Counted from the stretch's first letter, positions 25,361-34,759 are shown. The stretch: 64,000 nucleotides of DNA from Streptomyces sclerotialus (GCF_040907265.1 NZ_JBFOHP010000002.1:7936001-8000000); one strand, 5' to 3'. Numbers and translations: made by a program. Notes: a model not told the origin generated them from the sequence alone.

Positions 25361-26896
25361 TCAGCGGGCAGTTGCCGGCACGTCGGCGGGCGCCTTCGGA
25401 CCGCCGGTGATCGGCGGCACCTCGGCGGCCGACGCGCGGACGAACCGGGGTCCGGCCGGCCCGTACACCGCACGCGGCTCGGGGAAGACGGCGAGCAGGG
25501 TGAGGTAGACCACCGCGGCGAGGACCAGACCCACCGGCAGGGAGATGTCGGCGCCGCCGGCGAGGCCGCCGAGCGGGCCGACGAACTGACCGGGCAGATC
25601 GGTGAAGAGCAGCCCCACGGTCGCCGACACCAGCCACGCGGACATGGCGCGCCAGTTCCAGCCGTGCGTGAACCAGTAACGGCCGCCCCGCTGACGGCGG
25701 TTGAAGACCTGGATGGCGTCCGCGTCGTACCAGCCACGGCGGGTGACGTAGCCGAGGAGCATCACGACCATCCAGGGCGCCGTGCAGGTGATGATCAGCG
25801 TCGAGAACGTGGAGATGGACCGGGTGAGGTTCAGCGCGAAGCGCCCGGCGAAGATGAACGCGATCGACAGCACCCCGATGAACAGCGTGGCCTGCACGCG
25901 GCTGAAGCGCGGGAAGACACTGGAGAAGTCCAGCCCCGTCCCGTAGAGCGCGGTGGTACCGGTGGACAGGCCGCCGATCAGGGCGATCAGGCAGACCGGC
26001 AGGAAGTACCAGCCGGGCGAGACGGCCAGCAGACCGCCCACGTAGTTGGGGGCCGCCGGGTCGACGTACCGCGCGGCCCGCTCGGCGATGACGGAGGCGG
26101 TGGCCAGGCCGAAGACGAAGGGCAGCAGCGTCGCCAGCTGGGCGAGGAACGCCGCGCCCATGACCCGGCGGCGCGGCACGCCGGCGGGGAGGTAACGCGA
26201 CCAGTCGCCGAGGAACGCGCCGAAGGAGACCGGGTTGGACAGCACGATCAGTGCGGCGCCGATGAACGAGGGCCAGAACAGCGGATCGGCGGTCGAGGCG
26301 AAGGAACCCGCGTAACCGGGATCGAAGTCCCCGGCGAACGCGAGGGCACCGAGCACGAACATCGCCGAGGCCGCCACCACCGCAACCTTGTTGACCAGCA
26401 GCATGAAGCGGAAGCCGTAGAGGCACACCACCAGGACGAGCCCGCCGAAGAGCGCGTACGCCAGGCCGTGGCTCACCCCCGACTCGGGGATGCCGGCGAG
26501 CCGGTGCGCACCGCCGACGAGCGCGTCACCGGAGGACCACACCGAGATCGAGAAGAACGCGACGGCGGTGAGGAGGGAGAGGAAGGAGCCCACGATCCGG
26601 CCGTGCACCCCCAGGTGGGCGGAGGAGGAGACGGCGTTGTTCGTCCCGTTGGCCGGGCCGAACAGTGCCATGGGGGCGAGCAGTGCGGCCCCGGCGACCA
26701 GGCCGAGCACGGTCGCCGCGAGCCCTTGCAGGAACGACAGGCCGAAGAGGACGGGGAAGGCGCCGAGGACACAGGTGGCGAAGGTGTTGGCGCCGCCGAA
26801 GGCCAGCCGGAAGAGGTCCAGCGGACGCGCTGACCGGTCCTCGTCCGGTATCCGCTCGACGCCGTGGGTCTCTATTTCGGTGATCGACGTCGTCAC
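25361..26896 (-). CDS. NCS1-family nucleobase/allantoin:cation symporter
   Basis: 511 residues from GTG 26896, preceded by CGGAGCACC. About twelve membrane segments. Family signs include PLDLFRLAFGGANTFATCVLGAFPVLFGL, the unwound TM1 region, FGPANGTNNAVSSSAHLGVHGRIVG, FLGDWSRYLP, and the late YWFTHGWNWRAMSAWL segment. NCS1 carriers import cytosine, purines, hydantoins or allantoin with H+ or Na+. It diverges from the STAS-ANTAR-GAF sensor at 27162 with 265 bp between them. Confidence 0.88.
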   Translation of the reverse strand: MTTSITEIETHGVERIPDEDRSARPLDLFRLAFGGANTFATCVLGAFPVLFGLSFLQGLAATVLGLVAGAALLAPMALFGPANGTNNAVSSSAHLGVHGRIVGSFLSLLTAVAFFSISVWSSGDALVGGAHRLAGIPESGVSHGLAYALFGGLVLVVCLYGFRFMLLVNKVAVVAASAMFVLGALAFAGDFDPGYAGSFASTADPLFWPSFIGAALIVLSNPVSFGAFLGDWSRYLPAGVPRRRVMGAAFLAQLATLLPFVFGLATASVIAERAARYVDPAAPNYVGGLLAVSPGWYFLPVCLIALIGGLSTGTTALYGTGLDFSSVFPRFSRVQATLFIGVLSIAFIFAGRFALNLTRSISTFSTLIITCTAPWMVVMLLGYVTRRGWYDADAIQVFNRRQRGGRYWFTHGWNWRAMSAWLVSATVGLLFTDLPGQFVGPLGGLAGGADISLPVGLVLAAVVYLTLLAVFPEPRAVYGPAGPRFVRASAAEVPPITGGPKAPADVPATAR

Positions 26897-27161
26897 GGTG
26901 CTCCGTTTTCTCTTGCTGCGGTACGGTCGCTGTGCTTGGCGCGCTTCTTCCAGGACTTGCTGTTCTGTGTGGTTTTCGCTGGTCCGACGCGTGTGCCGGC
27001 CGTCCGGTGGCACAGTCTGCGGCCGGACGCCGGGCGGTGACAAGTGCGTCGGCGCCGATGCCGGTTCCGGCCCGGTGGCGACGTTTCCGGCGAGAGATGT
27101 TCCACTGGGGTCGGCGGCCCCCAGGCCGTGCAGGAAACGGGCGGTCGCATCTGGAGGCGGT

Positions 27162-28394
27162 ATGAGCGAGGCAGCACGGGAGATCTGGTCCGGTGTGGTG
27201 CGCCTGCCCGCCGCCGTGGGGTGGCTCCAGATGCTGGGCGCCGACGGCGTCCTGGAATCCGCCGACCACCCCCTCTTCACTGCGATCCGGGAGACCAGCG
27301 GCGGGCCGGAGGCGGTCGCGGTCGATCTCTCGGAGGTACGGCAGATGTCCCTCGGCGCGGCCCGCGCCCTGGCCACGTGTGCGGGGGAACTGGGCCACCG
27401 GGGCATCCGCCTCATGGTGGTGGCCCCGTCCGAGCAGGCCGCCCTGGCCCTGGCCGCCGACGAAGCCGCCGACTCCGGCCTGATCGTGCTGCCGGCCGTG
27501 CGCGACCTCATCACCGCCTGCGTGCCCGATCTCCCGGAGCACGTACCCGGCGTCGGCGACCCCTTGCAGGCCCCGGAGCCGGCGGAGCCTTCCCAGCAGG
27601 AGGTCGACCGGCTGCGCAGAACGGTGCGGGACCTCCAGGCCAAGGTGCGTACGCATCCACTGATCGCGCAGGCGCAGGGGGTGCTGCAGGAGCGCTACCG
27701 GCTGCGCGACGGGCAGGCGGCGTTCAGGCTGCTCCAGGCCGCCTCGCAGCAGCACAACGTCAAGCTGCGCTCCCTGGCCTCCGCGCTGCTCGAAGCGCCC
27801 CGGCCCGAGCACGGCTCGGCGCGCTGGTTCCCCGACCGCATCAAGACCCGCCCGCCGAAGCTGACGGCGCTGCCGCAGGTGAACTCCGAGTCCGCCAACC
27901 GCAGTGCGGTGATCTCGGCCGTGCTGCACCAGACCCTGACGATCTCGGACACGCCGATGGGCAACGTGCAGCTCGCCGACCGCCACGCCGGAGGGCTGCG
28001 CATCGAGAAGCACCACGGCCTGAACGAGGAGTTCGTCGACTACTTCGACGTCGTGGGCAGGGAAGGCACCTCCTGCGCACTGGCGGCACGCAACGTCACA
28101 CGGGTCACGGTCACCGATGTCGCCACCGATCCGGTCTTCTCCGACGAGGCGCGTTACAAGATCATGCAGGCCGGCAGCCGCTCTGCGCACAGCACACCGC
28201 TGACCACCGCCCGGGGGGTCTGTCTCGGCATGGTGTCCAGTCATCACGAGCGTCCCCACCAGCTGCTGGGCCCGGCCCAGGCCCGCGCCCTGGACCGCAT
28301 CGGCGACCAGGCCGGCCGGTGGCTGGCCTGGCACCAGCGCACCGTCGTCCTCGACGCCCTGGAACACCTCCACCGGCTGGCGACGGCCGCGTGA
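27162..28394 (+). CDS. STAS-ANTAR-GAF sensor/antiterminator protein
   Basis: 410 residues from ATG 27162, with GGAGG at 27153-27157. Residues about 15-115 resemble a STAS domain (SGGPEAVAVDLSEVRQMSLGAARALATCAGELGHRGIRLMVV). Residues about 150-205 are an ANTAR RNA-binding helix bundle (LIAQAQGVLQERYRLRDGQAAFRLLQAASQQHNVKLRSLASALLE), matching the I..A.G.L.ER.....AF..L pattern. The C-terminal 180 residues are GAF-like (NRSAVISAVLHQTLTISDTPMGNVQLAD...GTSCALAARNVTRVTVTDVATDPVF). ANTAR proteins bind two-hairpin leaders and prevent termination. The target is unknown; the divergent NCS1 permease is a candidate. Confidence 0.82.
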   Translation: MSEAAREIWSGVVRLPAAVGWLQMLGADGVLESADHPLFTAIRETSGGPEAVAVDLSEVRQMSLGAARALATCAGELGHRGIRLMVVAPSEQAALALAADEAADSGLIVLPAVRDLITACVPDLPEHVPGVGDPLQAPEPAEPSQQEVDRLRRTVRDLQAKVRTHPLIAQAQGVLQERYRLRDGQAAFRLLQAASQQHNVKLRSLASALLEAPRPEHGSARWFPDRIKTRPPKLTALPQVNSESANRSAVISAVLHQTLTISDTPMGNVQLADRHAGGLRIEKHHGLNEEFVDYFDVVGREGTSCALAARNVTRVTVTDVATDPVFSDEARYKIMQAGSRSAHSTPLTTARGVCLGMVSSHHERPHQLLGPAQARALDRIGDQAGRWLAWHQRTVVLDALEHLHRLATAA

Positions 28395-28404
28395 GCGGTG
28401 CCCG

Positions 28405-29304
28405 TCAGCCGGTCGTCGGCCGTGTCCCGGCAGCGCGCAGGCGGAAGGCCGCCGGTGTCTCGCCCGCCCGCTGCCGGAAGAACCGGGTGAACACCGTGGC
28501 GCCCGGGAAGCCGAGCCGTTCGCCCACCGCGGCGGCGGACAGATCGGTGTGCAGCAGCAGCCGTTTGGCCTCCAGCACGATGCGGTCGTCGATGAACCGC
28601 TTCGCGCCGCACCCGACGGCGGCGCGGGTGGCGCGGGTGAGGGTACGCACGCTGTAGCCCAGCCCGGCCGCGTAGTCCGCCACATGGTGGCTGCGGGTGA
28701 AGTCGCGTTCCACGGCCTGCTGGAAGTCGCGGAACGCGGTACCGGCCGCCGTCGGGGCAGGCCGGTGGCCGGGCAGGTGCGACAGGCGCAGGACGAGGAT
28801 CGACAGCAGGTGCCGGACCACCTCGACGTGGACCTCCAGCGGCAGGTCCGTCAGCCGGCGGTACTCGCTCTCCAGCATCTCCAGGGTCTGCCGCACGGGA
28901 CCGCTCGCGACGCCCGTGGGCACCAGCGGCAGCTGCCAGGGGCGCTGGTCGACGCGGGCGGTGTCCGCCGTGGCCGTACTGAGGAAGCTGGGCTGGAAGA
29001 GGACGACCGTGCCGTCCGCCGCCCCGAGGTCGGAACGGAACTGCAGGACCTGCCCCGGCCGCACCCACACCCAGCCGCCCTCCTCCACCACGCACTCCGT
29101 GAAGTCCACGGAACACAGGAGCACACCGGACTTCACGGTGATCAGCTGGTGGAAGACCGGCCGGAGGGGCGCGTACTCGTCCAGCCCGCGGCTGCGGGCA
29201 GCGGTGACGAGTTCGGAGAAGCCGAGTACCTCCACCCCCGGCGGGCCGCCCGGGGTGGCCGGGAACCGGACTTCCGTGATGGCAAGGTGTCCGCTTCTGC
29301 TCAT
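28405..29304 (-). CDS. AraC-family transcriptional regulator
   Basis: 299 residues from ATG 29304 (GAGGACAG upstream). An N-terminal cupin-like sensing half (VFHQLITVKSGVLLCSVDFTECVVEEGGWVWVRPGQVLQF) precedes two HTH motifs at the C-terminus: HHVADYAAGLGYSVRTLTRATRAAVG and LSAAAVGERLGFPGATVFTRFFRQRAGETPAAFRL. It diverges from the UbiD-type decarboxylase with 87 bp between starts and is probably its activator in response to an aromatic acid. Confidence 0.9.
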   Translation of the reverse strand: MSRSGHLAITEVRFPATPGGPPGVEVLGFSELVTAARSRGLDEYAPLRPVFHQLITVKSGVLLCSVDFTECVVEEGGWVWVRPGQVLQFRSDLGAADGTVVLFQPSFLSTATADTARVDQRPWQLPLVPTGVASGPVRQTLEMLESEYRRLTDLPLEVHVEVVRHLLSILVLRLSHLPGHRPAPTAAGTAFRDFQQAVERDFTRSHHVADYAAGLGYSVRTLTRATRAAVGCGAKRFIDDRIVLEAKRLLLHTDLSAAAVGERLGFPGATVFTRFFRQRAGETPAAFRLRAAGTRPTTG

Positions 29305-29391
29305 GTTCTGTCCTCAGTCCGTGCCGACCAGTGCATTTTCCGTACCTAGCGTCGGAGCCACATCCGATCACCCACCGGAAAGGCCCCGTTC

Positions 29392-30900
29392 ATGACACAA
29401 CACGGCCCGGCGCTGAACTTCCGCGACTTCCTCGACGGCCTGCTGGCGGCAGGCGACGCCGTATCGATCGACCAGCCCGTCGACCCGGTGCTCGAAGTGG
29501 GCGCGGTGACCCGGCGGGTCTACGAGACGAAGGCCCCCGCCCCCTTGTTCACCAACCTCACCGGGGCCGCGCCCGGCTTCCGCATCCTCGGCGCGCCGGC
29601 GGGCCTGAGCGCGCACGGCCGGGGCGACGGCGCAGGCCGGGGCGCGTACGGCAGGCTCGCGGCACACTTCGGCCTGGAGCGCGACAGCACACCGCGCGAC
29701 ATCCTGGAGAAACTGATCGGCGCGATGCACGCTGACCCGCTGCCGCCGGTCGTCGTGCAGGACGGCCCGTGCAAGGAGAACGTCCGCACCGGCGACGCCG
29801 TCGACCTTGAGCAGTTCCCCGTTCCACTGCTGCACCAGGAGGACGGCGGCCGGTACTTCGGCACCTACGGGTTCCACGTCGTACGCAGCCCCGACGGGAC
29901 GTGGACCAGCTGGTCGGTCGCCCGCACGATGCTGCACGACCGCACCACCCTGGTCGGTCCGGCGATGCCGCAGCAGCACATCGGAATGGTCCACGACATG
30001 TGGCGGAAGCAGGGCCGGCGCACGCCGTGGGCCATGGTCCTCGGCGCGCCGCCCGCTGCGCTCGCCGCCGCCGGGATGCCGCTGCCGGCGCGGGTCAGCG
30101 AGGACGGTTACGTCGGCGCGCTGACCGGCAGCCCGGTGGAGGTGGTCAAGGCCGAGACCCACGACCTGTACGTCCCGGCCAACGCCGAGATCGTCCTGGA
30201 GGGCTGGATCGACCCGGAGGAGACGGCGCCCGAGGGGCCGATGGGGGAGTACCACGGCTACTCCTTCGGCCGGAGCAAGCAGCAGCCGGTCTTCCACGTC
30301 GAGGCGGTCACCTACCGCGACGACCCGGTCCTGCCCGTCTGCGCGGCCGGTCTGCCCCCTGAGGAGAACCACACCGTCTGGGGCACGATGATCTCGGCCG
30401 CCGCCCTCGACGTACTCCGCTCGGCCGGCCTGCCCATCGACCTCGCCTGGTGCTCGTACGAGGCCGCCACCTGCTGGATCGTGCTCTCCGTCGACATCGA
30501 ACGGCTGGGACGGCTGCGCATCGGCGAACGCGAACTGGTGGCGGAGGTGGCCGAGGTGCTGTTCGGCTCGCACGCGGGCTGGCTGGTGCCCAAGGTGATC
30601 CTGGTCGCCGACGACATCGACATCACCGACATCGACCAGGTCGTCTGGGCGCTGGCCACCCGCTACCGCCCCGGCGAGAACGAGTACTGCTTCCCCGAGA
30701 CCCCCGGCATCCCCATGGTGCCCTACCTCACCCCTGAGGAGGCGGCCTCGGGCCGCGGCGGCAAAGCGGTGATCAGCTGTCTCCGGCCGGAACAGTTCCG
30801 CGGCACCCACCACGGCACCACCGCCTCGTTCCGCACCTCCTTCCCCGCAAGCGTGCAACAGCACGTCCTCGACAACTGGGCGGCGTACGGCTATCGGTGA
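29392..30900 (+). CDS. UbiD-family prenyl-FMN-dependent decarboxylase
   Basis: 502 residues from ATG 29392 (GGAAAGG upstream). UbiD hallmarks are LEQFPVPLLHQEDGGRYFGTYGFHVV, PQQHIGMVHDMWRKQG, PVEVVKAETHDLYVPANAEIVLEGWI and the acidic cluster PEETAPEGPMGEYHGYSFG, which carries the catalytic Glu residues. The family performs reversible decarboxylation of aromatic or alpha,beta-unsaturated acids using prenylated FMN. The cofactor-making UbiX flavin prenyltransferase is not within this window. Control by the divergent AraC protein is likely. The stop overlaps the convergent CocE-type gene by 10 bp. Confidence 0.93.
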   Translation: MTQHGPALNFRDFLDGLLAAGDAVSIDQPVDPVLEVGAVTRRVYETKAPAPLFTNLTGAAPGFRILGAPAGLSAHGRGDGAGRGAYGRLAAHFGLERDSTPRDILEKLIGAMHADPLPPVVVQDGPCKENVRTGDAVDLEQFPVPLLHQEDGGRYFGTYGFHVVRSPDGTWTSWSVARTMLHDRTTLVGPAMPQQHIGMVHDMWRKQGRRTPWAMVLGAPPAALAAAGMPLPARVSEDGYVGALTGSPVEVVKAETHDLYVPANAEIVLEGWIDPEETAPEGPMGEYHGYSFGRSKQQPVFHVEAVTYRDDPVLPVCAAGLPPEENHTVWGTMISAAALDVLRSAGLPIDLAWCSYEAATCWIVLSVDIERLGRLRIGERELVAEVAEVLFGSHAGWLVPKVILVADDIDITDIDQVVWALATRYRPGENEYCFPETPGIPMVPYLTPEEAASGRGGKAVISCLRPEQFRGTHHGTTASFRTSFPASVQQHVLDNWAAYGYR

Positions 30901-32624
30901 TCGGGGCTCACCTCGTCCTCGGTGACGGGAAGCAGCAGCGCCGAGGGGCGGTGGAGCGTGACCTCCGACGGCACGAGCCGGGTGGCTGTCGGCAGGGGTT
31001 CACCGGTTCCGGTGTTGCGGGCGAAGCGGGGGTGCGCGCCCCCGCTGACCTGCAGGCGTATCCGGTGCCCGACGGCGAAGCGGTACGCGGTGGAACTCAT
31101 CGGAACGGTGACGGTCACCGGGCCCGTGCGGTCGGCCGGTTCGGCCCCGGTCGGTGACAGCCGGCGCAGTCCGTCGCAGACGTTGGCCGAGCGGCCCCGC
31201 TCGTCGACGTCGCAGAGCCGGGCGAAGACGTCGGTGTGACCGGTGTCCGTACTCACCCGGAGCTCCGCGCCGACCGGGCCCATGATGCGCAGCGGCTCGG
31301 TGAGCGGTGCGGTGGTGAAGGTCAGTACGTCGTCCCTCGCCTCCAGTGCGGTGTTGTCCTGACAGCCGGCCTTCGCGGACAGCAGCTGCCCGCCGACCGA
31401 GGGCGTCGGGTCGTCCGGGTCGTAACGGAAGGACGCCAACGCCGACGCGTCGCCCTCGGCGCCTGCGCCGCTGCTCGTCGCGGGGGCGGGGCCGGTCAGT
31501 GTGCCGTCGCCGCCGAGGTGCCAGCGGCGGCCCGTCGCGGCCGGGGGCCAGACGGGCAGGTCGTGCCATGTCCGCCGCGCACCGCCCTCGTGGACGCGCA
31601 CTTCCGCCGACCGCAGGCCGGACGGGTCGTCGCACAGATGGGCCCGCAGCCAGCCGAGGCTTTCGGCGAAGACCTCGGGCCAGCCCCGCTGCAACGCGGA
31701 GGTGTGCGTCCAGGGCCCGATGAGGAGCGCGGTGTCGCAGCCGGCACGGCGCAGCCTGTCGTACTGCTGCAGTGTCTGGTCGAGGAACACGTCGTGCCAG
31801 CCGGTGATCAGGCCGGTCGGCACGGTCAGCCGCTCGGCGGCGACACCCGCGTCCGCCCCTGCCCAGTGCGCGTCGGCCGCCTCGGGATGCTCCATCGCCG
31901 CCTCCAGGAACGGCACCCGGCAGCCCAGCCCGGGTACGTACGCCTGCCCGAGGGGCAGGGCCCGGCCGACCTTCCCGATCCGGCGCCCCAGCCGCAGGAC
32001 GGCACGGGTGAAGCTCGGCACGCCGCGGTGGTTGTAGACCCGGCCCACGGCGGAGACGAGGGCGCTCTCCAGGGCGAACGTGCCCGACGGGTAGTAGAAG
32101 CCGTGCATGTCGTGCTGCCCGACCTGCACCACCATCGCGCGCAGCTCCGGCGGCGGATCGAGGGCCAGCGCCCACTGGACGTAGCCGAGGAAGCTGGGGC
32201 CGGTCGTCCCCAGGACGCCGGAGAACCACGGCTGCCGGCGCAGCCACTCGACGGTGGCCAGGCCGTCGGCCGCCTCGTGCTGCCACAGTGCGGCCTCGCC
32301 GCCCGAGCCGCCGGTGCCGCGGCAGCTCTGCAGGACGACGTGGAAGCCCTGTTCGGCGAAGAGCACGCCGTACATCGGTGCCCAGGGCAGGCCCCGCCCG
32401 TACGGCGAGCGGACCAGGAGGGTGGGGAAGTCCCCGTCGGCGAGCGGGAAGTAATGGTCGGTCAGCAGCGGGCTGCCGTCGGCCGCCGGGACGGTGAGCC
32501 CGGGCTCGTACGCGACGTCGTACAGCTTCGGAGGCAGGCCCTTCATGGTGCGCCGCAGCGCACGGGCGGACAGCGGAGGTCTCTTGGCGGCGGCGGGGCG
32601 GCGGTACGTCGTGGTCGGTGTCAC
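30891..32624 (-). CDS. CocE/NonD-family hydrolase (X-Pro dipeptidyl-peptidase S15 family)
   Basis: 577 residues from GTG 32624 (GAGG upstream). The alpha/beta hydrolase part has DFPTLLVRSPYGRG, the FAEQGFHVVLQSCRGTGGSGG segment, nucleophile elbow TTGPSFLGYVQW, and GWHDVFLDQTLQQYDRL with the catalytic Asp. After a cap, the C-terminal jelly-roll domain runs from about residue 420 (LRIMGPVGAELRVSTDTGHTDVFARLCDVD). CocE enzymes hydrolyse esters, amides or peptides. No signal peptide. It diverges from a TetR gene with a 27-bp palindrome between them. Confidence 0.88.
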   Translation of the reverse strand: MTPTTTYRRPAAAKRPPLSARALRRTMKGLPPKLYDVAYEPGLTVPAADGSPLLTDHYFPLADGDFPTLLVRSPYGRGLPWAPMYGVLFAEQGFHVVLQSCRGTGGSGGEAALWQHEAADGLATVEWLRRQPWFSGVLGTTGPSFLGYVQWALALDPPPELRAMVVQVGQHDMHGFYYPSGTFALESALVSAVGRVYNHRGVPSFTRAVLRLGRRIGKVGRALPLGQAYVPGLGCRVPFLEAAMEHPEAADAHWAGADAGVAAERLTVPTGLITGWHDVFLDQTLQQYDRLRRAGCDTALLIGPWTHTSALQRGWPEVFAESLGWLRAHLCDDPSGLRSAEVRVHEGGARRTWHDLPVWPPAATGRRWHLGGDGTLTGPAPATSSGAGAEGDASALASFRYDPDDPTPSVGGQLLSAKAGCQDNTALEARDDVLTFTTAPLTEPLRIMGPVGAELRVSTDTGHTDVFARLCDVDERGRSANVCDGLRRLSPTGAEPADRTGPVTVTVPMSSTAYRFAVGHRIRLQVSGGAHPRFARNTGTGEPLPTATRLVPSEVTLHRPSALLLPVTEDEVSPDHR

Positions 32625-32662
32625 GTGGCCTCGTTTCCCGTGGCAGGAGCCGGTGTTCACTT

Positions 32663-32689
32663 CTATTCCCGTACTACGTACGAGAATAG
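32663..32689. promoter_or_regulatory. 27-bp palindromic operator between cocE-like and tetR genes
   Basis: Left arm CTATTC-C-CGTAC (32663-32674) and right arm GTACG-A-GAATAG (32678-32689) are complementary except for one pair (7th base from each end); only the centre and that pair break symmetry. It is the only strong dyad between the divergent starts 32624 and 32749, so it is the likely TetR site. Confidence 0.7.
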
Positions 32690-32748
32690 CGGAGAGCAGC
32701 GTGCCGCGACGATGATTGGATGGCCGCCAGCAGGAAGGGGAGATTGCC

Positions 32749-33502
32749 GTGGTCCGTACAGGCTCATCCGGTCGCAGTACCGGTGTGGATCCGGAGCTGC
32801 TCTGGTCGCAGGCCGAACGCCCGCGCCGCGGACGGCCGCCGGCGCACAGCCGCACCGCGATCACCGCGGAGGCCGTCGCCCTCGCCGACGCCGAGGGGCT
32901 CGCCGCCGTCACGATGCGCGCCGTCGCGGCCCGGATCGGGGCCGGAACGATGTCCCTCTACAGCTATGTCCCCAACAAGGAGACACTGCTGGAGCTGATG
33001 ATCGACCACGTGAGCGGCGACCATCGCCTGCCACCGGAGCCGTCCGGCGACTGGCGCGCCGACCTGCGGCGACTCGCCCACGAACAACGCGCGCTCATGC
33101 ACCGTCACCCCTGGCTGCCCGCGGCGCTCCCGGTACGCCGGACGCTCGGCCCCAACTCCCTCGCGGTGATCGAGTACGCGCTCGCCGTGCTCGCCCCCGT
33201 CGACCCGGAGGCCCGGACGGGCCTGGAGACCTTCAGCCTGCTCACCGGCTTCGTGGCCAGCCATGTCTCCTACGAACTCGCCCAGGAGCGGGCGGTCGAG
33301 GACGCGGGCCGCACCGCCGGCGAACTCCTCGACGCGCAGACCCGTCACCTCAGGAGCGTCACCGCCGGAGGCAAGTACCCCCCGCCTCGCCCGCGCCCTC
33401 GCGGCCCCGCACGACGCCCCGACCCCGGATGCGTCCCCGGACGCCGTCTTCGACCGGCTCCTCGACCGCATGATCAACGGGCTGACGTCGGGGGCGACAT
33501 GA
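32749..33502 (+). CDS. TetR-family regulator, C-terminus frameshifted at a C6 run
   Basis: GTG 32749 follows GGAAGGGGAG by 6 nt. The N-terminal HTH is clear (TAITAEAVALADAEGLAAVTMRAVAARIGAGTMSLYSYVPNKETLLELM), followed by a TetR_C_1-like ligand domain (PEARTGLETFSLLTGFVASHVSYELAQERA). After the C-run at 33378-33383 the frame turns into Pro/Arg-rich nonsense ending at 33594 and overlapping the MFS gene. Removing one C restores a normal TetR ending (RLARALAAPHDAPTPD, then DAVFDRLLDRMINGL) with stop at 33502. Either a sequencing or assembly indel, or a genuine frameshift mutation. Confidence 0.8.
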
Positions 33503-33523
33503 CCGTCGGCAACCGCACGCCGC

Positions 33524-34759
33524 TCAGAGGGGGTCGTGCCCGGCCCGCATGCTCAGCACGGCGTTCAGCAGCAGTACGCCGAGGAACGCGCTGAGCAGCG
33601 CCTGCCAGGAGCCGGTTGCGGTGTGCAGCCAGGCGGCGAGCGCGGGACCGGTGGCCGCCACGAGGTACCCACAGGTCTGCGCCATGGCCGAGAGCGCGGT
33701 GACGTGCTGCTGGTCGACGCCCCGGCGTACGTAGAGCACGCCGGCGAGGGACTGCGCCGCGCCCAGCCCGACACCGAGGACGGCCGCCCACAGGGCGGGA
33801 GCGGCGACCGGGGCCAGCAGCAACCCGGCGAAACCCGCGAGCGGCACGGCGATGGCCCCGGCGATGTGCGGCCGCTGGTCCGCGCGGCGGGCGGCCAGCG
33901 CCGGGGCGGCGAATCCGCCCGCCGCGATGCCGAGGATGAAGACGGCCTGGTGGGTTCCGGCGGCCGTCCGGCTCACGCCCGCCGCCACCAGGACGGACGG
34001 GAGCCAGGCGAGGGTCGTGTAGAACATCAGCGTCTGCAGGCCGAAGAAGGCCGTCAGGCTCCAGCCGAGCGCGGTGCGGGCGACGGGCCGCCGCGGAGAG
34101 CCGCCGGGGGCCGCGGCCGTGGGGGCGGGCCGGGGGGCACGCCGCAGCGCCTGCGGGGCGATACCGGCCAGCGCGAGCAGCGCGGGTACGACGGCGAGCC
34201 CGATCGCCGGCTGCCAGGCGCCACTGGCCTGCGCGACCGGTGCCACGAGCGCGGCGACCACCGCCGAACCGATGCCCATCGACAGCGCGTAGACGCCCAT
34301 CATCGTGCCGACGCGCCGAGGCGAGAACCGTGCGTGCACCCACACCGGTACCAGGACGTTCACCACGGCGGTGGCGGCGCTGACCAGGACCGTACCGGCG
34401 ATCAGCCCCGGCAGCCCCGCCATCCGCAGCGCCGCTCCGGCCACCAGCACGACACTCGCCCACAACAGCCCGCGCTCCGCTCCGTACCGCCGGCGGGCGC
34501 ACGCGCCGAGCGGGGCGAAGACTCCCATGCACAGGGGTGGCAGCAGCCCGAGCAGTGTGACGGTTCCGCTGCTGAACCCGGCGACCGGTGCGAGCGGGCC
34601 GACCTGCCCGAAGGCGACCCGCGTATTGAGGCTGAGCAGCACGAAGCCGACCACGAGCAGCACGCCGGAGGTACGTACGCCGGACTGCGCGGTGACTGAG
34701 GAGGCGGCGGAGGAGGTGGCGGCGGAGGAGGCGGCGGAGGAGGTGGAGGGAACAGCCAT
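33524..34759 (-). CDS. MFS transporter, CynX/NimT-like
   Basis: 411 residues from ATG 34759, with AAGGGG 5 nt upstream. A Ser/Ala-rich repetitive N-terminus (about residues 4-22) precedes about twelve membrane segments. VVGFVLLSLNTRVAFGQVGPLAP in TM1 and the repeated pattern in LGWSLTAFFGLQTLMFYTTLAWLPSVLVAAGVS at TM7 are typical of the CynX/NimT/YeaN group (cyanate, nitroimidazole or related export/import). It diverges from the MerR regulator at 34938; a dyad and repeats fill the space between. Confidence 0.85.
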   Translation of the reverse strand: MAVPSTSSAASSAATSSAASSVTAQSGVRTSGVLLVVGFVLLSLNTRVAFGQVGPLAPVAGFSSGTVTLLGLLPPLCMGVFAPLGACARRRYGAERGLLWASVVLVAGAALRMAGLPGLIAGTVLVSAATAVVNVLVPVWVHARFSPRRVGTMMGVYALSMGIGSAVVAALVAPVAQASGAWQPAIGLAVVPALLALAGIAPQALRRAPRPAPTAAAPGGSPRRPVARTALGWSLTAFFGLQTLMFYTTLAWLPSVLVAAGVSRTAAGTHQAVFILGIAAGGFAAPALAARRADQRPHIAGAIAVPLAGFAGLLLAPVAAPALWAAVLGVGLGAAQSLAGVLYVRRGVDQQHVTALSAMAQTCGYLVAATGPALAAWLHTATGSWQALLSAFLGVLLLNAVLSMRAGHDPL

